From assembly GCA_024276455.1 (NCBI GenBank), contig JAJRXE010000536.1, positions 1-11,894 on the forward strand: 11,894 nucleotides of DNA, given 5' to 3'. Every line of letters begins with the position of its first letter. Positions within the stretch are counted from its first letter, which is position 1. Origin of the DNA: Calditrichota bacterium (lineage in GTDB: Bacteria > Calditrichota > Calditrichia > RBG-13-44-9). Positions 1 to 6,262 of this stretch are shown one piece after another. The notes under the pieces are model-generated. The model made no database searches. It had not been told where the DNA came from and saw nothing but the letters and a program-made list of their open reading frames with translations. The position numbers and the translations under genes were made by a program.

Positions 1-330
1 GACAATATTCGTATTCTGGATCTGGCCTCGAAACTGGCGCGTGCCCTGAATGTGGATATTAGTGCCCTGCCGCTGGCGGGAGCCGCTCCGGAATGGTATT
101 CCGAAAAAGCGGTAGCCATTGGCGCTTACGTGGTGGGCTCGGGAATTTACACGACCCTGGGAATCCAGCCGCCGGTGGTGGGAAGCAAAAATGTAGTCGA
201 TCTACTGGTGAAAGGACTGGACGATGTGGTCGGTGCGGCCTTTGCCATCGAACCGGACCCGGTCAAAGCGGCACACCTGATGATTGAGCGAATTAATGAG
301 AAGCGCAAAGGGCTGGGACTGCCCGTCTAA
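1..330 (+). CDS. cooS: Anaerobic carbon monoxide dehydrogenase catalytic subunit, C-terminal part (5' end outside window)
   Basis: The frame is open from base 1 to the TAA at 328-330, giving the last 109 residues of a protein that begins upstream of the window. The tail matches the conserved end of Ni-Fe CO dehydrogenases (CooS): a run GAAPEWYSEKAVAIGAYVV, then a GIYTTLG stretch, then PPVVGSKNV, then a terminal EPDPVKAA helix. In the family this region packs near the active-site C-cluster domain; the cluster-binding cysteines lie further upstream and cannot be seen here. CooS oxidises CO with water to CO2, two protons and two electrons in the cytoplasm, or runs in reverse. The GTG at 52 is only an internal codon, not a start. 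The cooC-like gene and flavoprotein downstream support the assignment. It could be monofunctional CODH or part of an acetyl-CoA synthase system; the visible part cannot decide. Confidence 0.9.
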   Translation, partial: DNIRILDLASKLARALNVDISALPLAGAAPEWYSEKAVAIGAYVVGSGIYTTLGIQPPVVGSKNVVDLLVKGLDDVVGAAFAIEPDPVKAAHLMIERINEKRKGLGLPV

Positions 331-581
331 TTTCGAATCGGAGAATCGGTGAGCCGGTGAATAAGAGAAGTGGTGAAAGTGTGCGGTAAGTTCATCTAAG
401 GAAGGTAAAACACCGGGGCGCCATGGTGACGGGACGACAGGGCGATGTTGGAAATATTGTCCGGTGCTTTGGCGCGGGGAATGCATCTACCCGTTGTGCT
501 GGTTAAACCAAAAATCAAACAGATTGAAACATTAAATTTGGGTAAAAACAATGTGATAGAATTTGATTTTTCGAAAAAACC

Positions 582-629
582 GCCCCTTTTTCCCCTCCCT
601 GCTGACAGGGAGGGGAGCAAGGGAAGGGC
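582..629. repeat. GC-rich imperfect palindrome (REP/MITE-like hairpin)
   Basis: The arms CCCCTCCCTG (592-601) and CAGGGAGGGG (606-615) are perfect inverse complements around a four-base loop. Flanking GCCCCTT (582-588) and AAGGGC (624-629) extend the pairing imperfectly. No T-run follows on either strand, so it is not a standard intrinsic terminator. The C-tract/G-tract makeup stands out from the AT-rich surroundings, as expected for a dispersed palindromic repeat, but copy number cannot be judged from one window. Confidence 0.55.
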
Positions 630-788
630 AAGTAAATACTTGTTATTTCAGAAGTAAACCAATTTGATTCTGATGATTTTTCAAGAAATCTTATGAACCA
701 ACACAATGGGTTACAGTCATCATTCTTTCTTATTGCTCATTGGATTTCTGAACGGGGAATTTATTCGTAATTGGTTGTTTGGTGCTTG

Positions 789-805
789 GAATTTTTAAAA
801 AATTC
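789..805. promoter_or_regulatory. AT-rich 8-bp inverted repeat upstream of cooC
   Basis: GAATTTTT (789-796) and AAAAATTC (798-805) form a perfect inverted repeat around one base, about 70 bases upstream of the cooC start. The position would suit an operator. The sequence is low in complexity and could arise by chance, and it does not resemble the CooA site described in Rhodospirillum. Confidence 0.2.
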
Positions 806-860
806 AGGTAGGATCGAGGTAACGTTAAAAATTCTTAATTGCAAAATTTCGAAAAATCTG

Positions 861-867
861 GAAAGGA
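861..867 (+). promoter_or_regulatory. Ribosome binding site for the GTG start of cooC
   Basis: GAAAGGA lies six bases before the GTG at 874. It supports that rare start codon and therefore the N-terminal extension of the protein. Confidence 0.65.
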
Positions 868-873
868 AAAGCA

Positions 874-1770
874 GTGCCAACAAAAGATCCGAAACGACGG
901 AAAATTTTGGACACCGCCAGAGTGTTGCGGGAACTACAGGAAGGTCCTAAAGTGGAAGCGGGTTTTCGGGTATTAATTACCGGTAAGGGCGGGGCGGGGA
1001 AAACCACTTCCACCGCCATACTTTCCCGTTTGTTTGCCCGGCGGGGGTACAAAGTACTGGCAGTGGATGAGGATCCCCAGATGAACCTCCCGTTTGCCCT
1101 CGGTGTTCCGGAGAGCGAGGCGGAGCGCATTGTGCCGCTTACCCGCAATCTGGATTACATCGAGGAGAAGGTGGGTGCGCGTCCGGGGGCGGGCTGGGGG
1201 CTGATGCTGCGTCTTAACCCCGAGGTGGACGACGTGGTAGAGCGTTTTGGAATCCGTGCCCCGGATGACATCCGTCTGCTGGTTATGGGGACGGTGGTGC
1301 AGGCCGCCGCCGGCTGTTTGTGTCCCGAAAATGCGTTGCTCGATGCGGTGGTCCATTATATCAATCTGCGCGAGAAGGAAGTGATTCTAATGGACACCCA
1401 GGCCGGGGTGGAACATTTCGGGCGGGCGGTGGCGAAAGGGTTTTCTCAGGCGGTCATTGTAACCGATTCAACCTTCAACTCCATGCAAGTGGCATTTCAT
1501 GCCGCGCGATTGGCAAAAGAGCTGGGAATCCCTCATCGGCATTTGCTGCTGAATCGGGTGCGTAGTCAACGCGATATAGAACGAGCCCAAGAGCACATTG
1601 CGAAAGCCGGGGCGGACCTGTTTACCACCATTACCGAGTTGCCCTTCACGGAAGAACTGTTGGAAATTGAACCCAATATTGCCCCCATTCTCGAAGATGG
1701 TTACGCTCCGGGATTATTGGAGAAATATCTGCAAGTCATGCAAATTTTAGAAAAATACGGAGCACAGTAA
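874..1770 (+). CDS. cooC: CooC-type CO dehydrogenase maturation ATPase
   Basis: The 298-residue protein is a deviant-Walker P-loop ATPase of the MinD/CooC group. GKGGAGKTT at residues 37-45 carries the signature lysine (K38) and the Walker A lysine (K43). VDEDPQMNL (64-72) follows the second strand. G-C-L-C-PEN places a C-x-C pair at C148/C150, the pair that in CooC dimers holds a metal ion, and MDTQAGVEH (173-181) is the family's Walker B-like segment. CooC binds ATP and nickel and delivers nickel to the C-cluster of CooS in the cytoplasm. The start is GTG with a good ribosome binding site. About 30 residues, rich in Lys/Arg, precede the first beta strand, which is longer than in typical CooC proteins of about 250-265 residues. 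The stop codon touches the ATG of the next gene, so the two are probably cotranscribed and translationally coupled. A related maturation ATPase such as AcsF is possible if an acetyl-CoA synthase is encoded nearby. Confidence 0.9.
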   Translation: MPTKDPKRRKILDTARVLRELQEGPKVEAGFRVLITGKGGAGKTTSTAILSRLFARRGYKVLAVDEDPQMNLPFALGVPESEAERIVPLTRNLDYIEEKVGARPGAGWGLMLRLNPEVDDVVERFGIRAPDDIRLLVMGTVVQAAAGCLCPENALLDAVVHYINLREKEVILMDTQAGVEHFGRAVAKGFSQAVIVTDSTFNSMQVAFHAARLAKELGIPHRHLLLNRVRSQRDIERAQEHIAKAGADLFTTITELPFTEELLEIEPNIAPILEDGYAPGLLEKYLQVMQILEKYGAQ

Positions 1771-3021
1771 ATGAACATCGTCATTATTGGTGCCGGACCC
1801 GCCGGGGTCAGCGCGGCGGAAACCCTGCGGTCTCTCGATCTGAAAGTGGAAATCACCCTGATTTCCCGCGAACCGTTTCCGCCTTACAGTCCGCCTTTAA
1901 TGGCAGAGTACTTCCTGCACGGCGGCGACCTGATCTACTGGCGGGGGAAAGATTTGCCGGAAAAACTGGGTGTGAATTACCTGTCACCCAAAACGGTAAA
2001 AAGAATTGAGCCGAAAGCAAAAGAAATCCATTTTGCAGATGGCGATACGATCTCTTACGACAAACTGATTATTGCCAGCGGAAGCACCCTGTACGCTCCC
2101 ATTAAACGGAAAATCAAAAAAGTTAAAAGCGACGATCCCACCGCCGGATTCCACAATTTCAAAAGCCTTTCTGCCGCTTTGAAAATTAAAGATGAAATTA
2201 AAGCGGGCAAGGTGAAGACGGCGGTGATTGTGGGAGCCGGGTTCATTGGAACGGAAATCGCCATTGTGTTAAACGAGATGGGCGTGAAAGTGACCCAGGT
2301 GGAAATGGAGAATCGGGTCATGCCCCGCATGCTGGATGAAGAAAGTGCCCAACTGGCCAAACAGTTTCTGGAAAAACTGGGAATCGAAATTCGGTTGAAT
2401 ACCAAAGGGCTGGAGTTTTTTGGCGAGGAATTTGCGGAAGGCCTGCTGCTGGAATCCGGCGAAAAACTGTACGGCGATTTGATGATTGCCGCCACCGGCG
2501 TGCGCCCCAATGTGGATTTTCTGAAAGACTCCGGTCTGGAAATCGAATGGGGATTGCTGGTAAACGAGTTCCTGCAGACCAACTTCCCGGATGTGTACGC
2601 TGCCGGCGATTGTACCGAGGTGCCGGACCGGGTCACTGGCGAACGCTACGTGCATGCCATTTACCCCAATGCGGTGGAGCAGGGGCAGATCGCCGCCCGG
2701 AACGCTCTGGGTGAACAGGTGGTTTACGAGGGCGCTTACAATATGAATAGCCTGAAACACCTGGGAATCCCGATCATGGCTCTGGGTACGGTAGGAGGCG
2801 ATGAGACCCTGACCTTCTACGATGGCAAAGAGGTGTTAAAGAAGATCTATCTGACCGCTGGAAAAATTACCGGGGTGCGTTTGGTGGGCGACATTGACAA
2901 CGCTGGAATTTACTTTTCGCTGATGGTGCAGAAAAAAGAAGTTGCCGAATTCAAGGATCTGCTCCTCTCCCCGCGATTTAATATGGCTTTCCTGCACGAT
3001 CGTTCGGTAGTGGCGAGTTGA
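1771..3021 (+). CDS. FAD-dependent NAD(P)H oxidoreductase associated with CO dehydrogenase
   Basis: This 416-residue flavoprotein belongs to the pyridine nucleotide-disulfide oxidoreductase superfamily (class I, NADH oxidase/ferredoxin reductase-like). It has an N-terminal FAD dinucleotide fold with GAGPAG at 7-12. A second Rossmann motif for NAD(P), GAGFIG, lies at 155-160; E178 at the end of the following strand favours NADH over NADPH. The conserved ATGVRPN (241-247) and the FAD-binding AAGDC (277-281) follow. There is no CxxxxC redox disulfide near the N terminus, so it is not a classical disulfide reductase. Flavoproteins of this type sit next to cooS in several anaerobes and are thought to pass electrons from CO to NAD(P)+, usually through the ferredoxin-like CooF. 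It starts directly after the cooC stop, with CGGAG at 1758-1762 as ribosome binding site inside the end of cooC. A terminator follows. The exact electron acceptor cannot be told from sequence. Confidence 0.85.
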   Translation: MNIVIIGAGPAGVSAAETLRSLDLKVEITLISREPFPPYSPPLMAEYFLHGGDLIYWRGKDLPEKLGVNYLSPKTVKRIEPKAKEIHFADGDTISYDKLIIASGSTLYAPIKRKIKKVKSDDPTAGFHNFKSLSAALKIKDEIKAGKVKTAVIVGAGFIGTEIAIVLNEMGVKVTQVEMENRVMPRMLDEESAQLAKQFLEKLGIEIRLNTKGLEFFGEEFAEGLLLESGEKLYGDLMIAATGVRPNVDFLKDSGLEIEWGLLVNEFLQTNFPDVYAAGDCTEVPDRVTGERYVHAIYPNAVEQGQIAARNALGEQVVYEGAYNMNSLKHLGIPIMALGTVGGDETLTFYDGKEVLKKIYLTAGKITGVRLVGDIDNAGIYFSLMVQKKEVAEFKDLLLSPRFNMAFLHDRSVVAS

Positions 3022-3429
3022 TCGGGTCGCCGCAAGTCGGATTATTGTTTTACAGATTTTTTATTTTCCAGGCTTCCTTGCTTTAAAAGAAATGAGAAAA
3101 CTCAACGGCCAACCTGCTCACTGTGCTGAAGAAAGTGAGCAGGTTTTTATTTACCCAGTTTCAATTCTATTCCCCAAACTTGCATTCGGAAGAAATCAAA
3201 TTCGGATGATGACTTAAATTCGCGTTGATACGCTTCTTAATCTTCTGAAAGTTGATGCCTTAAGGAAGTATCCGGCACTTTTGATGTGTCGGTTATCCCA
3301 GGACCTTAGAAGTTTGGTTAAAAATTCATCACGATGTAAAAAAAATAAGAAAAATCTTTTCATAAGAACAATCAAATCTTATTTTAAGCTTTGTTGTTTC
3401 TTTCCTAAACTTAACGATGGGGTTTTCGA
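3022..3429. other. 408-base intergenic region before selD
   Basis: Beyond the intrinsic terminator at 3111-3148, nothing coding or structured is evident. The stretch from about 3310 to 3410 is strongly AT-rich, with runs of A and T, and is the likely promoter region of selD; no confident promoter boxes can be named. No tRNA-like cloverleaf was found, so tRNA-Sec is not here. Confidence 0.5.
3111..3148 (+). terminator. Intrinsic terminator of the cooC-flavoprotein unit
   Basis: AACCTGCTCAC (3111-3121) pairs perfectly with GTGAGCAGGTT (3135-3145) around a 13-base loop and runs straight into TTTTTATTT. This is a classic Rho-independent terminator about 90 bases after the flavoprotein stop. It separates the CO cluster from selD. 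Confidence 0.88.
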
Positions 3430-4479
3430 ATGACCCGGGAAGAACTCTTCAAATTGACTCATTTGGTCACTTGCGCTGGCTGAGCCTCCAAAATCGGTCC
3501 GGGTGACCTGCACGATATTTTGCATGAACTGCCGGGGATTGATGACCCTCGCCTGCTGGTGGGCATCGAGACTCATGACGACGCTGGCGTGTACCAGCTA
3601 AACGATGAACTGGCGATTATTCAAACCATCGACTTTTTTACTCCGGTGGTGGACGATCCCTACGATTACGGCCAGATTGCGGTAGCGAATTCCCTCAGCG
3701 ATATTTACGCCATGGGCGGGACTCCGTTAACGGCGCTGAACATCGTGGGATTCCCCATTACTACGTTAGACAAGAAAAACCTGGCCTACATCATAAAAGG
3801 CGGATGGGACAAAGCCCGCGAGGCCGGGGTGACCATTTTGGGCGGCCATTCGGTAAAAGACCCGGAGGTAAAGTACGGGTTGGCCGTCACGGCTCTGGCC
3901 CATCCGGAGAAAATCATTCGTAATAGCACCGCGCGTCCCGGCGATATGCTGATCCTGACCAAGCCGCTGGGTACCGGAATTCTGACTACAGCCCTGAAAA
4001 ACGAAAAATTGCCGGACGATTTGTTAAAAGTGGTAACCGTCGTTATGAAACGGCTTAATAAAACTGCCGCCGAAGTCATGGTGCGACACCGGGTTACCGC
4101 TTGTACCGACGTTACCGGTTTCGGGTTGCTGGGGCATCTCTACGAAATGATGATCGGGAGCCGAACCACAGTAAAATTAGACACCGCTGCAATTCCTTTG
4201 CTTCCTGAAGTGTTGAAGTACGCCGAGATGAAGCAAATCCCCGGCGGCCTGAAAGAAAACCGCAGCTATCTGCAAGAATTTGTGGATGCCCCGGAAGGAT
4301 TCAATCCTCATTTGTTAAACGTCCTATACGATCCTCAGACCTCCGGCGGACTGCTGTTTGCCGTCCCGGCGGAAGAAGCGGAAGCCTGCGTGAAGCACCT
4401 GTGGGAAGCGGGCGAAAGCGATGCCCGGGTGATTGGTGAGATTATTCCGGCTGAAACAAAACCAATAATTTTAGAGTAA
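3430..4479 (+). CDS. selD: Selenophosphate synthetase, selenocysteine-containing (in-frame TGA at 3481)
   Basis: SelD makes selenophosphate from selenide and ATP, the selenium donor for selenocysteine-tRNA and selenouridine. Read from ATG 3430 with TGA 3481-3483 as selenocysteine, the protein has 349 residues, close to E. coli SelD (347). The N terminus reads CAGUASKIGPGDL, with U18 where E. coli has the catalytic Cys17 and K21 at the place of its essential Lys20. The metal/ATP-binding aspartates fall at D51 (ETHDDAG), D68 (TIDFF), D91 (SLSDIYAMGG) and D227 (TDVTGFG), the numbers known for E. coli. PQTSGGLL near the end is also conserved. A conventional call would begin after the TGA, at TTG 3520, and lose the catalytic loop. 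No strong ribosome binding site precedes 3430, but a stop at 3412 rules out an earlier in-frame ATG. The VOC lipoprotein gene follows 30 bases later. The TGA as a nonsense mutation is unlikely given its exact position. Confidence 0.95.
3489..3522 (+). promoter_or_regulatory. Putative bacterial SECIS element within selD
   Basis: Directly downstream of the TGA at 3481-3483 the mRNA can fold into a two-part stem. CAAAAT (3489-3494) pairs with ATTTTG (3517-3522), and GGTC (3496-3499) pairs with GACC (3505-3508) around the loop CGGGT. The loop begins 16 bases after the UGA, within the spacing expected for bacterial SECIS elements bound by SelB, and contains the expected guanines. The internal loop is asymmetric (one base against eight), so the exact fold is uncertain. 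Confidence 0.65.
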
Positions 4480-4509
4480 TACCCCCAACCACATGATTGG
4501 AGAAGGTAG

Positions 4510-5409
4510 ATGATATCATACCAGAAATATCGAATTCTTTTTATTTCACTTGTTTTAATTGGAGTATGGTTGCTTCTGTTTATGCAAAGTTGCACTTCTG
4601 CAAAGTTAGTTGTTCCCCCCATTACTAAAGAACCGAGCAGGGTTTTTTTGGATGGAAAATTTGTCTGGCACGATTTGCTTACTTATGATGTGGAAGCGGT
4701 CAAGAAATTTTACGGGGAGCTGTTTGGTTGGACGTTTGATAACAGCGAGTCGCCCGATTACACTGTTATTCTTCGAGAAGGAGTACCGATTGGCGGCATT
4801 GTGTACGTAAAAGAGCTTGAAAAGAAACATTTTCCGGCTCAGTGGATGAGTTATCTCTCCGTCCCGAATGTGGACAAAGCCGTGGAGATGGTCAAAGCGC
4901 GGGGTGGTGCGGTTCTTCGGGGACCCTGGGACATTAAGAAGCGGGGGAGAATGGCCATCGTTCGCGATCCCCAGGGGGCGCTTCTGGCATTACTTCATTC
5001 TGCGACCGGTGATCCGCTGGACCGTGAACCGGGCAATTTCGAGTGGCTCTGGAATGAAAATTTAACGACCAACGTGGAAGCGGCGGTTTCTTTTTACAAA
5101 GAACTGGTTGGCTATGAGAGCGAAGTGGTAACCGATCCCAAAATATCCGGCGTGAAGGTGGATTATTTTGTTCTGAAAAAAGAGGGAAAAGCGCGAGCTG
5201 GCATTACCCGTGTTCCCTGGGAAGGCGTGCGTCCCAACTGGTTACCATATATTAAAGTTGAGGATCCGAAACTCCTGATGACCGCTGTAAAGTCGTTGGG
5301 CGGTAAGATTTATTTAGCCCCCACAGAGGAGGTTCGGGGTGGGAGCGTAGCTTTGATTGCGGATCCCACCGGGGCGGTGGTTGCTTTGCAAAAATGGTCA
5401 AGGGATTAA
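4510..5409 (+). CDS. Two-domain VOC (glyoxalase-fold) lipoprotein
   Basis: The 299-residue protein begins with a charged segment and a hydrophobic helix (9-25) ending in M-Q-S-C at 25-28, a plausible lipoprotein cleavage site with C28 as the lipidated residue. Two tandem vicinal-oxygen-chelate domains follow, at about 51-164 and 177-296. Each opens with a strand carrying WHDL or WLWNENL and a helix of the type V-E-A-V-x-x-F-Y-x-E-L-x-G, and each ends in a DPxGA strand (RDPQGALLALL, ADPTGAVVAL). VOC proteins include glyoxalases, dioxygenases and antibiotic-binding proteins; the substrate here cannot be told. The usual metal ligands (His/Glu) are only partly evident, H54 in domain 1 and none obvious at the matching site in domain 2, so it may bind rather than catalyse. 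AGAAGG at 4501-4506 is the ribosome binding site. Lying 30 bases after selD, it is probably in the same transcript. An envelope location is inferred. Confidence 0.8.
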   Translation: MISYQKYRILFISLVLIGVWLLLFMQSCTSAKLVVPPITKEPSRVFLDGKFVWHDLLTYDVEAVKKFYGELFGWTFDNSESPDYTVILREGVPIGGIVYVKELEKKHFPAQWMSYLSVPNVDKAVEMVKARGGAVLRGPWDIKKRGRMAIVRDPQGALLALLHSATGDPLDREPGNFEWLWNENLTTNVEAAVSFYKELVGYESEVVTDPKISGVKVDYFVLKKEGKARAGITRVPWEGVRPNWLPYIKVEDPKLLMTAVKSLGGKIYLAPTEEVRGGSVALIADPTGAVVALQKWSRD

Positions 5410-5461
5410 CCAAACGATTGCAGGAATTGATCTTTTCTGATTTTGACAAAGGAGTTTAAAA

Positions 5462-5767
5462 ATGAAAAAAGTCGTTCGTAAAATATTTTTGATCTTCTTG
5501 TTCGCACTACCGATGTTTTGGAACGGTTGCTACGGTCCTGCACAGGTGCGAGTTGGAGTGGGAGTTGCCGTCCCGGGGCCCTGGATTGGCGGACCTTATC
5601 CCGGCGGCGGTGGGGTCTGGGTCGGACGCCCATATCCGGGACCGTATTATCCTGCATTGGATAATACGCATCATTTTGTTCAACAAACCAACCCGGAGGC
5701 AATAAGCGATTCAGATGCAATCCTCTCTCTCACACTTCCGGAGTCGAAAATGGAATCGAATCATTAA
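5462..5767 (+). CDS. Small Gly/Pro-rich probable lipoprotein
   Basis: The 101-residue protein has a basic start (MKKVVRK), a hydrophobic segment (8-20) and then N-G-C at 21-23, which could be a lipoprotein site. The residue at -3 is Trp, which is atypical, so simple secretion is the alternative. Residues 24-64 are a low-complexity Gly/Pro/Tyr/Val repeat (VGVGV, GGPYPGGGG, RPYPGPYYP) resembling small surface proteins of unknown function. Residues 65-101 are polar and acidic and look unrelated to the first part; the change falls exactly at a perfect 10-bp hairpin in the DNA. AAAGGAG at 5448-5454, seven bases before the ATG, is the strongest ribosome binding site in the window and argues for a real, well-translated gene. 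It lies 52 bases after the VOC gene and may share its transcript. The function is unknown. Confidence 0.65.
   Translation: MKKVVRKIFLIFLFALPMFWNGCYGPAQVRVGVGVAVPGPWIGGPYPGGGGVWVGRPYPGPYYPALDNTHHFVQQTNPEAISDSDAILSLTLPESKMESNH
5643..5668. repeat. Perfect 10-bp inverted repeat inside the small lipoprotein gene
   Basis: CGTATTATCC (5643-5652) and GGATAATACG (5659-5668) are exact inverse complements around TGCATT. The following bases are not a clean T-run, so a terminator is unlikely. It marks the border between the Gly/Pro-rich part and the polar tail of the encoded protein. Confidence 0.6.
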
Positions 5768-6262
5768 GTCGATTGTGTTTGGTTATTCAAAATGAATAAA
5801 AATTAGATTTAGGGGAAAATAACTCCCGGATAATGAAAAATGGTAGATCTTATTATTAGATTGGATGCTGGTAATTGATCCATTTGAAGAATGTTTTGAT
5901 TATTTTTTGCGCCGTTCCACCTGAATTGGTTTTGACCGTTTCACCCAAGGGAATGAACGAACATTGATTTCGCGTCAAAATTGTTTTATTTCAAACGAGG
6001 AAGCCGAGTCTTTTTAATAATTCTTAGTTGTTAAAATATTCTTTCCCTCCTTTTTCTTTTGATTTATTACAAAATTTCTTTAATTTATTTTAGATTTAAA
6101 TTTCATCCATGTTATTTAAGCACATGAAGCGTGTACTGTGTCCGGTAGCTGAGCAGATTTGTTTGTTACAAAAAGCACGATGCCATTAATCTGATTTACC
6201 AGTCTCTATTTTTACACCGTCGTTCTTCTAAATTCAAGTTCACATCATAACAGGGAAAACTG
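5768..6262. other. 495-base AT-rich intergenic region before the sensor kinase
   Basis: No gene is supported. The part from about 5985 to 6110 is extremely AT-rich with pyrimidine runs and probably holds the kinase promoter, although no boxes can be assigned. A widely spaced inverted pair TTTTGAC (5930-5936) and GTCAAAA (5974-5980) is present, but its arms are short. No clear terminator follows the lipoprotein gene. Confidence 0.5.

Larger units (their letters stand above)
331..873. other. 543-base intergenic region between cooS and cooC
   Basis: No convincing gene is present. The left half is mixed in composition and contains a strong GC-rich palindrome (582-629, listed separately). The right half, from about 640, is AT-rich and probably carries the promoter of the cooC-flavoprotein pair, but no clear -35/-10 pair can be assigned. 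An AT-only palindrome lies at 789-805. I see no obvious intrinsic terminator directly after cooS. The gap suggests that cooC is transcribed separately from cooS or from an internal promoter; this is inference. Confidence 0.6.

Noticed and set aside
445..657. 70-codon open frame in the cooS-cooC gap
   Set aside because: It runs through the GC-rich palindrome, shows no recognisable domain or good ribosome binding site, and its C-terminal half is only the translated repeat.
331..873. CooA-type binding site upstream of cooC
   Set aside because: No motif resembling the known CooA palindrome was found; the only palindromes are the AT-only one and the GC-rich repeat.
2055..2760. Long minus-strand open frames opposite the flavoprotein gene
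   Set aside because: They are shadows of a well-conserved plus-strand gene and have no family resemblance.
3481..3483. TGA as a nonsense mutation making selD a pseudogene
   Set aside because: It falls exactly on the catalytic Cys/Sec codon, the flanking motif is intact on both sides, the rest of the gene is unbroken, and a SECIS-like fold follows.
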